Shown one piece after another: positions 48,933 to 61,771 of a DNA stretch of 64,000 bases. Numbering within the stretch: the first letter of the stretch is position 1; every line of letters starts with the position of its first letter. The position numbers and the translations under genes are program-made. The stretch is from Chamaecrista fasciculata. Taxonomy: Eukaryota; Streptophyta; Magnoliopsida; Fabales; Fabaceae. The notes under the pieces were generated by a model that worked only from the letters and a program-made list of their open reading frames with translations, was not told the DNA's origin and did not search any database. The DNA lies in NCBI GenBank assembly GCA_003254925.1, contig QANZ01017323.1, positions 53,942 to 117,941 of the forward strand, given 5' to 3'.

Positions 48933-50793
48933 CTGTACTGAGTCATCACCAGATTGCCTGTGGATGAAAAAAAATCCTTTGGCCGGCGACAAAATGTTTT
49001 AAAATAGAGATGTAGTATGATATGAGTATCTAACCCGCGTATCAGTTTCTGTAGCAAACATAGTAAAGCGAAAAATGACCAAGTGAGCTCCGGTTTTGTA
49101 CATAACCACATGGCTTAACCAATAATATTGCTGTACTGTGTCGAGACACTTGTTCACGAATTTAACTTATTCCACGTTATTCCCATTCTCAGCCAAAGCC
49201 TTTACACTAAATTTTGATGATTAAAAGCCAAACCAAAAAAAGAAGAAAGAAAACACTCAGCTGAATTTAGCTTATGATATTATTATTAAGGCTTCCAGAA
49301 TTCACCACTCATATCATCAGGAATAACTTTATTTGATTGCAACATCATTAGCTGGTTAAGCGCAACGAATGCAGCATCTAGTGTTAAGACAAATGCAATT
49401 CAATCATCTCACTCAGTGCGTTAGACTAACCACAGTACCATATCAAATCTAAAGTTATTTGTACTACATTTGTTGATGGATCTGATATTCTGATTGCTAT
49501 TGAAGGTTTCCCGTTTCCCCTTTTCATTACACTTGAAATTTTAATGATCATAAAAGGGGGTTGGATAGCCTTTGCTACTAACATCAATTATGGGTGACAA
49601 TGAAATATTACCCAAAATGTGAACAAGTTTATCGTTATTGTCATTTGTCCATAGCCGAAGATTGTCGGCTCTTTATAATTGAGGCGAATTCGAATTAGGG
49701 GTTTAGCCTTGTATATGATATGTAGGTTTTTCTTTTTGGACAAAATTCTAATCAATGTTACTTATATCTTCACGTAACTGGTGAAAACAGACAAAACGTA
49801 ATTGTTACCATGATGGTAATTGAGTAAATTAGCTCAAAATTCCGTTATTAGATAAAATACAATGAACTAAATAAATAAACCACTTTTCTCTTTTTTTTTT
49901 TTTTGCCAAACTAAACCTTGTTGATCCACACTTCTCTTCTAGAATATGAAATTGGACTTGTCTACTTTTCTTAAATAATAATTTGCATTGTTAATTTGCG
50001 TAGGGTGGAATTTTATGTAAATACTAAAAGCAAACAAAAAACAAATTCCCTCTTATTTGCAAATAACCATTGACGCATAGCAGCTGGTGGATTTATATTG
50101 GAGAGATCACGTGACTTAACCAAATTTTTTATCCAATTTTATTTTTCTCTCACTCCTAATTAAAATCTCTCATCCCGCTTGAACATATTTAAATATATAA
50201 TTATATATATATCGATATCCTCTAGTCGATAACTAAAAATTAATCATTTTCAAAGAGTATAACTAGTCAGCGCAGCTGAATGTCACTATTAAATTTAAAA
50301 TTTAAACAACTTATAATATATATGAAGCGTACGTTTTGAGATAGTGAATATATATCTATTATATTGTAAAGTTTACTCAGTATTTTCTCAACGTATAACA
50401 CTTCATATATATTTTAAGTATTTTTTTTGTAGCCTGAAACATAATTCATTACACACGATAAAATTATAACTATTATATCTGAATTGTCCGTTAAGAAAAT
50501 ACTGACTGAGCTTGAAGAATAAAAGAAAAAAGAAATATCAGGCAGGGCCCGTGTCTGGTCTTTTAGAAATTTTACAAATTCATTACACGCAAACAGCTGA
50601 ATCATTGAATAATGGTTGGCACTTGGCAGTGGCCATTGGCTTCCTATATATTTAATAAATATACACAATTACACACACACATGAATTTGTACCCAAAAAA
50701 AAATTACGCACGCATGAATTCCTGATACAGACACAGTGCACAGTACACACACGTACATCCTAAAATAGCTTCATTTATTTTAATCAAGTTCCC
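48933..50793. other. Convergent intergenic region between bZIP17 and CYP94
   Basis: Contains the 3' ends of both genes and AT-rich filler. No further gene or recognised repeat. Confidence 0.6.
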
Positions 50794-52979
50794 TTAACTT
50801 ACATAAGGCGTGACGATGACTGGGAAGCCTCCTTTCATCCTGAGAGTTAGAGACAAGACATGGTGAGGACACGTGTCCTTATGCGTAGCCTCCACGTCAA
50901 ACAAGTCGATGAGGGAAGCAGCTATAGACTTCATTTGAATATAAGCCAAGTCCTTCCCCAAACACAACCTCGGACCCGCATGAAACACAGGATATCGAAA
51001 CGGACTCTCCACTTTACACACTCTCATTCCATTATTCTCATCATTATCGATAATCCATCTTTCAGGCTTGAACTCGCAACAATCCTTCCCCCACACACTC
51101 TCCATTCTCCCCATCGCATACGTGTGGTACGTTATAAACCAATCCTTCTTTATCCTCGTTCCATCTGGCAACACATCCTCTCTCACACACGATTTCGTGT
51201 CCACTGGCACTGGTGGATACAACCTCATTCCCTCCAAAATCGATGCTTGCAGATAATTCATTTCCTTCAATTCCTCGTACTCGAATGCTTCTCCTACTTT
51301 TTTCCCCTTTCGCCTCCTAATCCCTTTCACTTCTTCTCTTATTTCTCGCTTCACGTCTGGTCTTGACGATAATATCCAAAACAACCAAGTCAGAGCTGTG
51401 GAAGTCGTGTCTCTCCCCGCTAAAATAAAGCTTATCACGATATCTCGCAGAAACTCCGGGGAGCACTCTTCTGTCGCGATAAATCGGGACAGCAAATCCT
51501 CCTTCTCATTCGCTTCCTTCGCTTCCATTCTCGACCGTATGATCTCGTCCGCGAAATTGTGGACGGTTGCGATACACTCTCTCAGCCTCCGTTCCGATCC
51601 CACATTCAACCACCTCTTCATTTTAAACACGTATGGCAACGCGTACATGAACCTAGCTTAATTCACGATATATAATACTTAATTAATTAGTGATCCATGT
51701 AAAAAATTATGAGTAAACTAGCGTTTTGGTCCTTGAATTTTACAGGTATTGGCAATTTGGTGGTCTTTGAATTTTCGAAATTGTACAACCCGGTCCCTGA
51801 ATTATGCTAATTCAATGCAAATTGGTCCTTCTATCACCCGACGTTACAAAAAATCTTATGTGGCACGGATGGAGGTTGACGTAGCACGTTAACTGTTACG
51901 CCAACACTGGTTAAACACAACAAAAAATAGCTGCCACGTTTGAAACTAACTCAGGGACCAAATTGTAAGAGAGTGGGCTTTTTTTTTATTATTCTTATGC
52001 TTATGTGGCGAGAATTAAACACGTAACATGCTTTTTTATTGTGTTTAACTTGCACTAACATGGCACTTAACGACACACGTCAGCCTCCATTCGTGCCACA
52101 TGAGATTTTTTGTAACGCTTGGGTGACGGAAGGACCTATTTATAATGAGTTAGCATAATTCAAAGACTGAGTTGTACAATTTCAAAAATTCAAAGACCTA
52201 ACTGCCACCGCCTGTAAAATTCAAGGACCAAAATGCTAGTTTACTCAAAAAAATTATTATTAAATTTCATTTGTAATAAATAAATAAATAAAAAGATTAT
52301 ATATATACCTGCCGGAGCTGAGGGTGGTGGCGTCCTCAAAGGCGCGCATGAAGTCGCCGCCGGCGGTTCCATCGCCGCCGAGACAGGCGGGATCGAAATT
52401 GAAAGCGAGCTTACAAACGTTGTCGAAAGCGAATCGTTCGAGGATGTCCTGAAGATCGAGAACGCGGTTGGATTTGGAGGCTTGAGAGAGAAGAGGGAGC
52501 AATCTGGTGTGAATCTCGACGGTGACATTCTCCATCACGAAGTTTCTGAGAGATTTCGTGTTGAATTCATAGCTCGCGGTTTTTCTTTGGACTTTCCAAA
52601 GTTCGCCGTCGGAATTGAAGATTCCTTGGCCGAGGAAATCTTCGAGGAGGCTGATGAATCGCTCGCCTTTGGGGAAGTTATCGAAATTGGTCTTGAGCAT
52701 GTGCTCGACGTTGAGTGGGTTCGCCGTGATGACGCCGTTGACACTGCCGGGACGGAAGAAGACGGCGGTGCCGGTGGGACAACGGCGGAGGACGTCGGTG
52801 CTCCAGTCGAGGAAGCGGTGGCGATTCTTCAAGAAGTCCGGTAGGGTTCCGACGAGAGGGTAGTTTTTGAATCCAGTACTGTTAGATAATTTTCGGGAAA
52901 AAGAGAGAAATAGAAGGTAGAGGTAGAGAAAGATAAGGAAGAGAAAGAGAAAAGATAGTCCAGAGAAGAAAACGTCCAT
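50794..52979 (-). CDS. CYP94: Cytochrome P450, CYP94 family
   Basis: Exons 52979-52309 and 51652-50794 join in frame (LSSGR|FMYALPY) to give 509 aa, the usual length of the family. An N-terminal hydrophobic anchor (about residues 7-28) places it on the ER membrane. Diagnostic motifs are the I-helix AGRDTT (302-307), ExxR as EGMR (364-367), PERW (420-423) and the heme loop FHAGPRLCLG (447-456) with ligand Cys454. FHAGPR..LGK..AYIQMKS resembles CYP94A/D more than CYP94B/C. CYP94 enzymes are fatty-acid omega-hydroxylases; B and C members oxidise jasmonoyl-isoleucine. The exact substrate is not decided by the sequence. The 656-bp intron is mostly a MULE insertion (51710-52247), leaving about 110 bp of original intron. 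No lesion is seen. Confidence 0.94.
51710..52247. mobile_element. MULE in the CYP94 intron, with 9-bp target-site duplication
   Basis: Inverted termini TGAGTAAACTAGCGTTTTGG and the complement of CCAAAATGCTAGTTTACTCA, a 538-bp element without ORF. It is flanked by a perfect duplication AAAAAATTA at 51701-51709 and 52248-52256. The terminus GAGTAAACTA is shared with the inner MULE at 28114. It lies wholly within the intron, near the acceptor, so the gene can still be spliced. Confidence 0.93.
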
Positions 52980-55900
52980 GCCTTTGGGAAGGAAGAGAAA
53001 GCCAATGCCAAACCAAAAAGTAGCGATAAGGTATATATATTAAGATATATGGTGCGTCTGTGATTAATAGGTATAAAATGTTAGGAATTAAACGTACTCT
53101 ATATGTCAGACAAAAAAACCTCACACAGAAAAGGGACTAAGGAATCAAACAAAGCTACAAATTAATGACTAGTAAGTAGTAATTATTTGGGGAAGAAGGA
53201 TTGAGAAAAAATTGTTGAACGACAGTGAAAACTCAGAGTAGGTTATTGGTTATTGTTTGATGAAGTTTTGTTGATGGGAGAGCAGTGAAAATAGCTAGGT
53301 TGGTGAATGGTGATAACTTGCGTAAAGCATTTGGCATTTTTTTTTAAGTTTAAACAAATGGCAATCGGTTTCACGTTCTTTGTCTAAGTATAAAGGTAAC
53401 CCGTGATTAATTATCACCAAGTTTGTCAAAACAATTGTTTAGGACGTAAATTAAGGTTTTGTCTGCATCCCAAAATATCTTGAATAGTTGAATGCTGTTG
53501 TCCAATGCCCCCATCGTATAACGTATGACTCTGGTTGGTTTGTGTTGGAACACATTAAAGTTGGAGAAGGAATATGAATATATATAATATCCCTGACAAT
53601 ACCGTGATTTTTCTGGTGGAAAAAAGAATGAATAAGAGTGTGTATTCAAGTCATTGTCGTCTGGAAATTATGTTTTGTACTATCTTGTAAAATCACCGTG
53701 CTTTTTGTGCGTTATATTTTGTGACTGAATCTATTATTTATAATTCAAAGGGAATTTCATGATTGTACGTGAACATTATTTGGCATTAAGAGTTGTCTAC
53801 TTGGGAGCTTTCAACGAGAGAATATGTTTAAATTATTTTATATTTTTCATTTTTTTTGGGCCAAAATTTTATATTTCACATTTACAGCGTACTCTTATAA
53901 TATAATCTGCTTTTACTTTTTAGGTGTCACGGAAATTTCGCAGCTCTACGTAAGGTGTATTTCAGTATTTGGTATGCAAACAGAAATTAGCAATTAATTA
54001 AGTTATTGAAAGTCAGAAGGGGTGCAGATTAATTAATTTGCTGATTTCATAGGTATTTTTTGAGAGATAATATTCTTGTACTTCATTCTTGTTATGCATG
54101 CAAGCATTCAATGAGGAAACTATAAACGCATGTTGTCCATGGATGTCCTCGCAAGCAAAATAAATATATTTTTTGTTGGACTAAGAAAATTACAAAGCCC
54201 AAATCAGAAAAGTAGAACACAGGCTGGTCTAGTAAATACAACACAGCCCAATAGTAGGAAAGAAAGGAAAATGCTGAACTAAGTACACAAGCTACAACAT
54301 TAACAACAGGCCCGGCCATTGAATGGGAATTCTTCACAGAAAATAACAACAATGGGCTTGGGCTTGATATTAAAATATACGGTAGAAATGTAGTCTACTC
54401 TAGCTTACATCTTGAAGCCCAAGCAGGTTTAGCTGCTGGAATGCGTAAGGCCCAAGAAAGCCCAAACCAGAAAGTAATTGGGCCACCCTGAACCTGAAGG
54501 ACAAGTGTGGTTTTTTCTGGTTTTTTTTTGATAAAAAGGGAAAATATATTAAATCAACATAGTAGAAACATTACTGAAATAGAACTGAAAGTAAAGACGT
54601 AACAAAACAAAAGCATAATTAAAGCCACACTTAAACAAGGTACAACCANAACAAAACAAAACAAAACATAATTAAAGCCACACTTAAACAAGGTACAACC
54701 AAAGAGATGAAGGAAAACAAAGCCACAAGGTGGGGTCTTCCAAGATTTCTAGTTTTAAGTCTTACAGCTTTGCAATAGGACAAGAAAAATGCATATGCTG
54801 CAATTATTTTTGATAAAAAGGAAGGGAAAAAGAGAGAGAGAGATAGCTAAGCACGCAATAATGAGAAAAATTGAAAGAACAATATAAAAGCAAGGCGAAA
54901 AGGATAATTGAACCCTTTTTTCCAATCTCGTTTCTTCCACTATTTAGGGTGTTGGTTCAATGAATTGGAAAATTTGACATATTTATCTTCAGGAATTCTT
55001 CCACATGCACGTCATGCATTATGAACCCATTCACATCAATCCTGGATAATACTATAAAAAGAATTAAATGGATTTAAATAAAGCCATAAGTTATTCGTAA
55101 AAAATATAGTCTCATATTTTTCCTTTCCGGGTTTTGGGAATTGAACTAAGAACTTGCGAGAACGATCTAGCAGGGTATAGATGTGTGTGTGTGTCTGTTT
55201 GCTGATATATATGACTTATATTGAACTGAAATTCAAACGGCATGAATTGAACGTCATGATGGCATGCATGCATGCATGATGGATAATGTAGAAAGGTAGT
55301 ATGAGATTGGGATGTGGAAAAACGATGCTGCAGAATGCTAAGCGTGTGGTGATGATGATTGAGTTGTGGGCTATGTATGTATGTATGTAATGTTAGGCCG
55401 AAAGAAGAACACAATATTGAATCCCAGAAAATTACAAGTCTCCTTTTTTAGTGGTCCACGACCACAAAAAGAGGGGGCACCATATATACTATTACTGTAT
55501 AATATATAATATAATATGTCTGCCTTGCAAAAAGCCTCGTTGTCAATTTAGGTATAAAAAAGGCTGGGTTATCTCCATGGATCCATATATATATGAATTT
55601 GAATAATTTCAACCTCTTCAAAAAAGTCTCATTGTCCTTAACTAGACTGTTGACATTTGTGCAACATATTTAGCTAACCCCATTTACTTGTAACAACACA
55701 ACCCTAACACTCCTTCTTCTTCTTCCACGCGTTTTCTTTTTTCTAGCTATAGACTATAGTGGCTCACACCTCTTGATCACTGAGCATTAAATATTACTGG
55801 AAATTAATATATATATATATATATGCACTCTTTCCACTAGCTCATTCAACTTGTCACTTTTGTCTTATTTTAAAATAATAATAATAACTAGGTGAAAAGA

Positions 55901-56084
55901 TGCTTCTTTACATACATTTTTTTCGTTCTTTAATTTGTGTCAACAAGAAGGATGTGGGAGCAAAAGGCACACACACACACGCATACAGCATACAGTCATC
56001 ATTCATTTTAAATACTTCTAGTCATATTTACTCAAATTAATTTCATGTTCATAATCTTTTCCCGTAACCATTATTTGAAGGCAA

Positions 56085-56121
<37 letters not shown>

Positions 56122-57837
56122 TCTTCATCTTAAATGGTTAAATAATGTGAATATGGTACGGTGTAAGTACATGCTTCACGAAACCTCTTAATTAGGAACT
56201 TAGTGATCTGTTGAAACATCAAATTTTCATTGCAATTATTGCATGCATATACATCATCCTTTCTTTTTTTTGTTTGCCCAATCCATATATATGTACATCA
56301 TCTTCTTCATGCATGACAGATAACTCAATATATGTGTGCTTGTGCTTTACGTGAAAACGATGGGGTTGCTATCGAATCGCAATAAATGTTACATTATCCC
56401 TTTAGAATTTAGCAATATTTGCATCATCTATTTCGATATATAGCCTCTTCAATCTCATCCCATTGGAAATATTCGCATATATGCAATTTATTATGCTACC
56501 TGAACAAATTAATCCAATTCTCTGTTAGGCAAAGGCTAGGCTCTCCGGCAAGGTAACTCAAAACTCAACTCATGACAATCAAGACTATATAAATTGATAA
56601 TTATATATATATATATATTACTATTTTAGGGACCAATAAGATAGATTAAGTAATTATTCTATCACTAAAACAATTGCGCAATGGATATATACACCTAAAT
56701 GATCATAACATAAGAAGCTAGCTAATTTTTAATTATCTTCCATCTAATTAAGAATTACGTAAAATAATTTAAATTTGTAGTATGTGCTTCATATAATTAA
56801 TTAATTTGGAAAGAAATGTCGTTTACGGCTTATAATTATTTCTTCCCTAAGGAGTTGAGAAGCTAACGATAACTGATCAACACATGTAGCCAATGCAATA
56901 CAAAAGTTTCGAAAAGCAAAGAGAGAGCTAGTGAGAAAGAAGAACAAAGAAAGAAATTAAAGGAAGTCGGATTACATTATTTACAAATTTCACAACTCAA
57001 TTGGGGAAGGACAAATTAAATTGATCGATCCCAAGGAATTGAAAGCACGTTTAACACGTACGAAACACCGTCCATATACTTTACATCTTATAGGATATCT
57101 TTGAAAAGAAAATAAAGTAGATTGAAGTATACCATATTGTTAAGTATGGTACGTAACACAATTGCTATAAATTAATTTAGAGAAAATACAACAAAAAATA
57201 ATATTCATATGCTTTTTAATTTAATGAATTTTCCCATTCTCTGTTATTTTTCAAAAAAATGCTAAAGCAAGTTTGTCATTAAAATTGATAAAAACAGAGT
57301 ATATTCTATATGTCTATATATATTGCACTTTTTATTTAAGGGTATTCAAGATTTTGGGTCAACTTGTTAACAAGCCAAAATCAATTGTCTGGGTTTAGTC
57401 GCGGGTTAATTAATTTGAGTTAAGAAAAATCAACCAACCAATGAATAGGTTACGGATTTTAACTTTGTGAGCATATTGCTCAATTTGTCAAAATCAATTG
57501 TTTGTTAAACGTATTGCTTGTCAATTTGTCGTGTACTAATTTTGTTATAAACTCATAAAAATATATATAAATCGATTGTTTTAGTTTTATCATGAACGAA
57601 ATAATTAATTTTGCTTGTTTATATATTAGTATTGATTATTGAGTGTTTGAAAATTATTATTGTTTGTTAAACGTATTGCTTGTACATTGTTTTAGGATTA
57701 AAATAAAACTCATTCGATCAAATAACTATTTGGGTAAAAATAATCACAATAAATCAGCCTCAAGTAGGGGTGTTCAGTGGTTCAGGCTAACCCGCCGACC
57801 CGTCAAAATCAACCCAACTCAACCCGCAGGTTTGGAT
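52980..57837. other. Intergenic region upstream of CYP94
   Basis: No credible gene on either strand. It includes AT and GA microsatellites (for example GA at 56089-56118), a 50-bp-scale tandem duplication (54601-54702) and a 23-bp repeat TGTTTGTTAAACGTATTGC(TTGT) at 57498 and 57661. The first few hundred bases hold the CYP94 promoter. Confidence 0.6.
54601..54702 (+). repeat. Tandem duplication of a roughly 50-bp unit
   Basis: CATAATTAAAGCCACACTTA followed by AACAAGGTACAACCA occurs twice in direct order, separated by an AAAAC repeat. The first copy ends at an N. Confidence 0.85.
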
Positions 57838-58356
57838 TTGATATACATCCTTTTGCCCCCAGGGTCCTCTCCCACTCAGACCCGACGCCAGGAGCAATCT
57901 GGCAGGATCCCCTCCCATTTTCCAGCTGTCATGGGCCCACCGTGCAGATCTCCTCAGATCTCCTTGGGCACAATCCCCCAAATCTTGGGATGCTTGCCTG
58001 ACTCTATAGGCACAGGTCAACATCAACCACCTACCACACTGTACCTTCTCCTTCTACATATACACACTCATACACCTTAAACAAGGTAAGTGATGAATCT
58101 TTCGACAGACACTACTCTCACTTCCCACTCTCTCTAACTTGAGCTTCGGAGTGGATTCACAGGGGCCTCCCCCTGTGAATCCTTCTTGCAGGTTTCAAGT
58201 CCAGAAGGCCTCCAGCCATGGCCTCTCCACCAGGGATCGCAGGAAACCTCCTCGTCATCCCTCTTCTGCAGAATCCGACGGCCCCAGACACCTCTCGGAG
58301 ACTGCAGCACGTTGAGAACTCAAGGTGAACCACCCCGGTCAACTTTGCGGTTTTCA
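57838..58356 (+). mobile_element. 5' LTR (left border approximate)
   Basis: The right border is well supported: ...GGTTTTCA followed by one base and then the primer-binding site. The left border is placed at the TG near 57839, where composition changes, but the ends TGATAT/TTTTCA do not form good inverted termini, so it may be off or the LTR truncated. A strong splice-donor-like word AAGGTAAGTG lies at about 58083. Confidence 0.55.
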
Positions 58357-58357
58357 C

Positions 58358-58375
58358 TGGCGCCGTCTGTGGGGA
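58358..58375 (+). other. Primer-binding site of the retrotransposon
   Basis: TGGCGCCGTCTGTGGGGA, the sequence commonly found directly after the 5' LTR of Tat/Athila-type Gypsy elements, complementary to a tRNA 3' end. It fixes the orientation of the element as plus. Confidence 0.8.
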
Positions 58376-58784
58376 ACCTGCTATTCCCCTTGCTTACTCG
58401 CTGACGCTGAGAGCTAAAGCAGAAACATCACACTCTGGAACTGGCTCGTTGAGATCCGAAGGGTAAAGCAACCCACCCTCATGAATTCTTTCCCTGGTTC
58501 GTCAGGATCTGATGAACTCGTTCCCTGAGACCTGAGGAAGGAAGCAGTCGACTCCCCTTGCCAGATCGGCACGAGCTCTTTGTTATCGGAGTTGTCTCCC
58601 CTCACGTGAGGGCAAACGGTGGTTTCCAGATAAGTCACCTCCTAAACTCTCACTTTGGCATCTCATAAGGACCACTTCAGTCCACTTTCCACATTTGTCA
58701 ATCTTATGTGCGTTTTGTTTGCCTGCTGAACGATACATGGACATCATTATACATGTGCATTTTTATGACATAGGATACACTCCC

Positions 58785-60160
58785 CTCCTCGGACACTATC
58801 CGGGTCGGTAGGTACCTCCCTCGGAGACCCTCCAGGATTGGCGGACACCTCTTCGGACACCCTCCAGGACCGGCACTACGCCTCCTCGGACACTCTCCGG
58901 ATTGGTGGACCCTCCTCGGACACTCTCCAGGGTTGGTAAATACCTTCCCGGATACCCTCCAGGAGTGGCGGATATCCCGCACCCGGCTTCTCGCCCCGAG
59001 TTGCTGTTCTATGATTTGTCAATCATCTTCTTCAAACTTTATTCGCATTTACATATGCATTTATATGACGTCGGATTCCTGCCCCCTCCTCGGACACTCT
59101 CCTGGGTTGGTGGAAACCCCCCTCGGACACCCTCCAGGATTGGCGGACACCTCTTCGGACACTCTCCAGGACCGGCACCACGCCTCCTCGGACACTCTCC
59201 GGATTGGTGGCCCCTCCTCGGACACTCTCCAGGGTTGGTGGATACCTTCTCGGATACCCTCCAGGAATGGTGGGCACCCCGCATCCGTCTATGCACTCCG
59301 AGTTGCTGCTTTGTGATTTTTCAATCATCCGAGTCACACTTCAAACATCACATATGTGATAATTTTGACTGCAAAAATGCTATGTCAAACCCGCCAGGGG
59401 ATTGGATAGTGCTTTTTCGTTTTGCAGGACTCCAAGGAACACGACTCACGGGGAAAGAGCAATTATTTCCCTCACTCACGAGGACAGAGGTCTCCATCTC
59501 AGGAAGTTATACATATGCATTCATGTGACGCCGGATATTCCCCCCTCCTCGGACACTCTCCGGAGTTGGTGGAAACCCCCCTCGGACACCCTCCAGGGTT
59601 GGCGAACACCTTTTCGGACATCCTCCAGGACTGGCAATACGCCTCCTCGGGCACTCTCCGGATTGGTAGACCCTCCTCGGATGCTCTCTGGGGTTGGCGG
59701 AACCCTTCTCGGACACTCTCCAGGAGTTGCGGATACCCCACGCCCGACCCCCTCACTCTGAGGGGCTGCTCTGGTTTTTTCCAATCATCCGGGTCATACT
59801 TTAAACATCATGTTTATGACAATCTTGACTGCAAAAGTACCATGACAAACCCGCCGAGAGGTGGAATAGTGCTTTTCCATTTTTGCAGGACTTCGAGGAA
59901 TACGACCGCCTCCTCACACACCCTCCAGGGTTGCCGGACACCTCCTCGGATCCTCTCCGGGATGGCACTACCCCTCCTCGGACACTCTCCGGCGCTGGCG
60001 GATACCCCCTCAGACACCCTCCAGGATCGGCGGACACCTTCCTGGACACTCTCCAGTACCGGCGCTACGCCTCCTCGGACACTCTCCGGGATTGGTGGAC
60101 CCTCCTCGGACATTCTCTAGGGTCGGTGGATACCTTCTCGGATACCCTCCGGGGGTGGGG
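58785..60160 (+). repeat. GC-rich minisatellite in four blocks (CCTCCTCGGACACTCTCC)
   Basis: Blocks at about 58785-58975, 59085-59285, 59545-59745 and 59905-60155 are built of roughly 30-40-bp units CCTCCTCGGACACTCTCC + GGATTGGTGGA variants. The blocks and part of the spacers (TTGCTG..TTTTTCAATCATCCGAGTC) are themselves repeated, a higher-order array. Many overlapping open frames on both strands (GECPRRV-, SDTLQ-rich peptides) are by-products. Confidence 0.92.
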
Positions 60161-60761
60161 ACTAATCAGTGTACTCCAGAACGACAAGGAAGACTGTCTA
60201 ATTGTACACACGTGGTTGCAATACTGTAATATAACTGTTTGTATTTTAAGGCAGCAAACACACTCTTACTCATATGATAATGCTAATCGAAATTGTCATC
60301 TTTGACTTGCTAAATACAGCTCCTACAGTGTTGTCTCCAGCACTTCAACTACTTTTATTTTATCACCCCTCCATGAGGGCGACAGACCTAGACCCCCCTC
60401 GGAGAGCAATAGGGCAACCGCCGCCCAATGGCTAATCCCCTCCAGTCGGAGGATGGCTTACCCCCTCCAAGTCGGAGGATGATGAGAAGCGTATTCACGC
60501 CTCTCCCCCATGCGAGCATCCGCTTGCCCTTACCGGCAGAGGTGTATCCACGCTTCTCCGCCGACAGAGCATCCGCTCCATTAAGCAGGCGGGGGGTGAC
60601 AGGCCTCCACGCCTTAACAAGGGCCACAGCGCCCTGCGGGTCAGGAGTTACCCGCCGGCTAGCCTACGTTGCCAGAAACCCAGGAGGAAAACGAAAGCAA
60701 CGCAACACAAGTCCTATACAAAGGATACTGAGCTCACACCCTGGTACCGGCTAGGTCCCCC

Positions 60762-61005
60762 CGGACAACGCCGCCAAGCATTTCCCTCCACCCGGAGGAC
60801 AAAAATTTTAGCCTCCTTGAAGGCTCCAACCCTCAGGAGGTGGATACATCAACTTCCGGCTAAGTCCATACCCTTCCTAAGGGGGACAACGCCACCAAGC
60901 AATTCCCTCCACCAGGAGGATAAAAATCTTGGCCTCCCTGAAGGCGCCATCCCTCAGGAGGCAAACTCATCAAGTTTTGGCAAGGCCCTCACCCTTTGCC
61001 AGGGA
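60762..61005 (+). repeat. Two tandem units of about 122 bp
   Basis: Units start GGACAACGCCGCCAAGCA and GGACAACGCCACCAAGCA, each followed by TTCCCTCCACC and GCCTCC..GAAGGC. They lie between the two minisatellites in the retrotransposon leader. Confidence 0.8.
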
Positions 61006-61077
61006 AACGAGACTCCCAGCCCACAAGGGCGAGGAGAATCAAATTTTGGCTAAGCTCAAAGAACTCGGAAGATTGCC

Positions 61078-61283
61078 GGAGGATTGCCGGATACCCTCCA
61101 TTCGGAGGATTGCCGGATACCCTCCACTCGGAGGATTGCCGAATACCCTCCACCCGGAGGATTGCCGGATGCCCTCCACCCGGAGGATGGCAGGATGCCC
61201 TCCACTCGGAGGATGGCAGGATACCCTCCACCCGGAGGATTGCCGGATACCCCACACGGAGGATTGCCGGATACCCTCCTTCG
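61078..61283 (+). repeat. 26-bp hairpin minisatellite, about 8 units
   Basis: Each unit runs GGAGGATTGCCGGATACCCT + CCACTC or CCACCC. Starts occur every 26 bases at 61078, 61104, 61130 and onward. Within a unit GGAGG pairs with CCTCC, so every repeat can fold as a small hairpin in the transcript. It lies in the leader between the PBS and the antisense ORF. Confidence 0.93.
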
Positions 61284-61771
61284 GGTTAGGCCCTCACCAT
61301 CAGCCAGGGAGACAAGACTCCCAGCATACATGAGCAAGGAAAATCAGATTAAAGCTAAGACCAGAAAAGGAGATCATCTTCCTAACCCGGGGAGCATAAC
61401 AACACTCAAAAAACGCTTGTCTCTACGAAAAGGTTCACAGCACTTTATTCAAAGTTTAATGAAGGCGGGAGGGACGCCTCCTCTACGCCTCGGACACTTG
61501 AGCTCCAACGCTCTGCAGGTCAGAGTCACCTGCCCGGCCAAGCCACGTCACGAGTAAACTCAAGACGCAAACAACGTGACTCACACATAGTAACACATCG
61601 TTACGAATAACTTCTACGCGCTATAACTCAGGTTAAAGAGTAAAAATGGCACCAAACGCCAGCACTTACAATATGTTTTATATAAACAGATATCATCAAC
61701 TTACAAGTTTACAAAGTTTGTTACATCAAAAAAGGGGGAAGGGGGGTACAAACGTTTACATCAAACAACAG

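Noticed and set aside
57648..58356. LTR starting at TGAAAA (57648) to match the TTTTCA end
   Set aside because: The segment 57661-57683 duplicates nearby host DNA at 57498 and is AT-rich like the flank, so the border near 57838 is preferred, though not certain.
58785..61290. Many overlapping open frames on both strands, and CRISPR-like regular repeats
   Set aside because: The frames arise from minisatellite units without stops. The repeats are contiguous, without unique spacers, and this is a plant nuclear genome.
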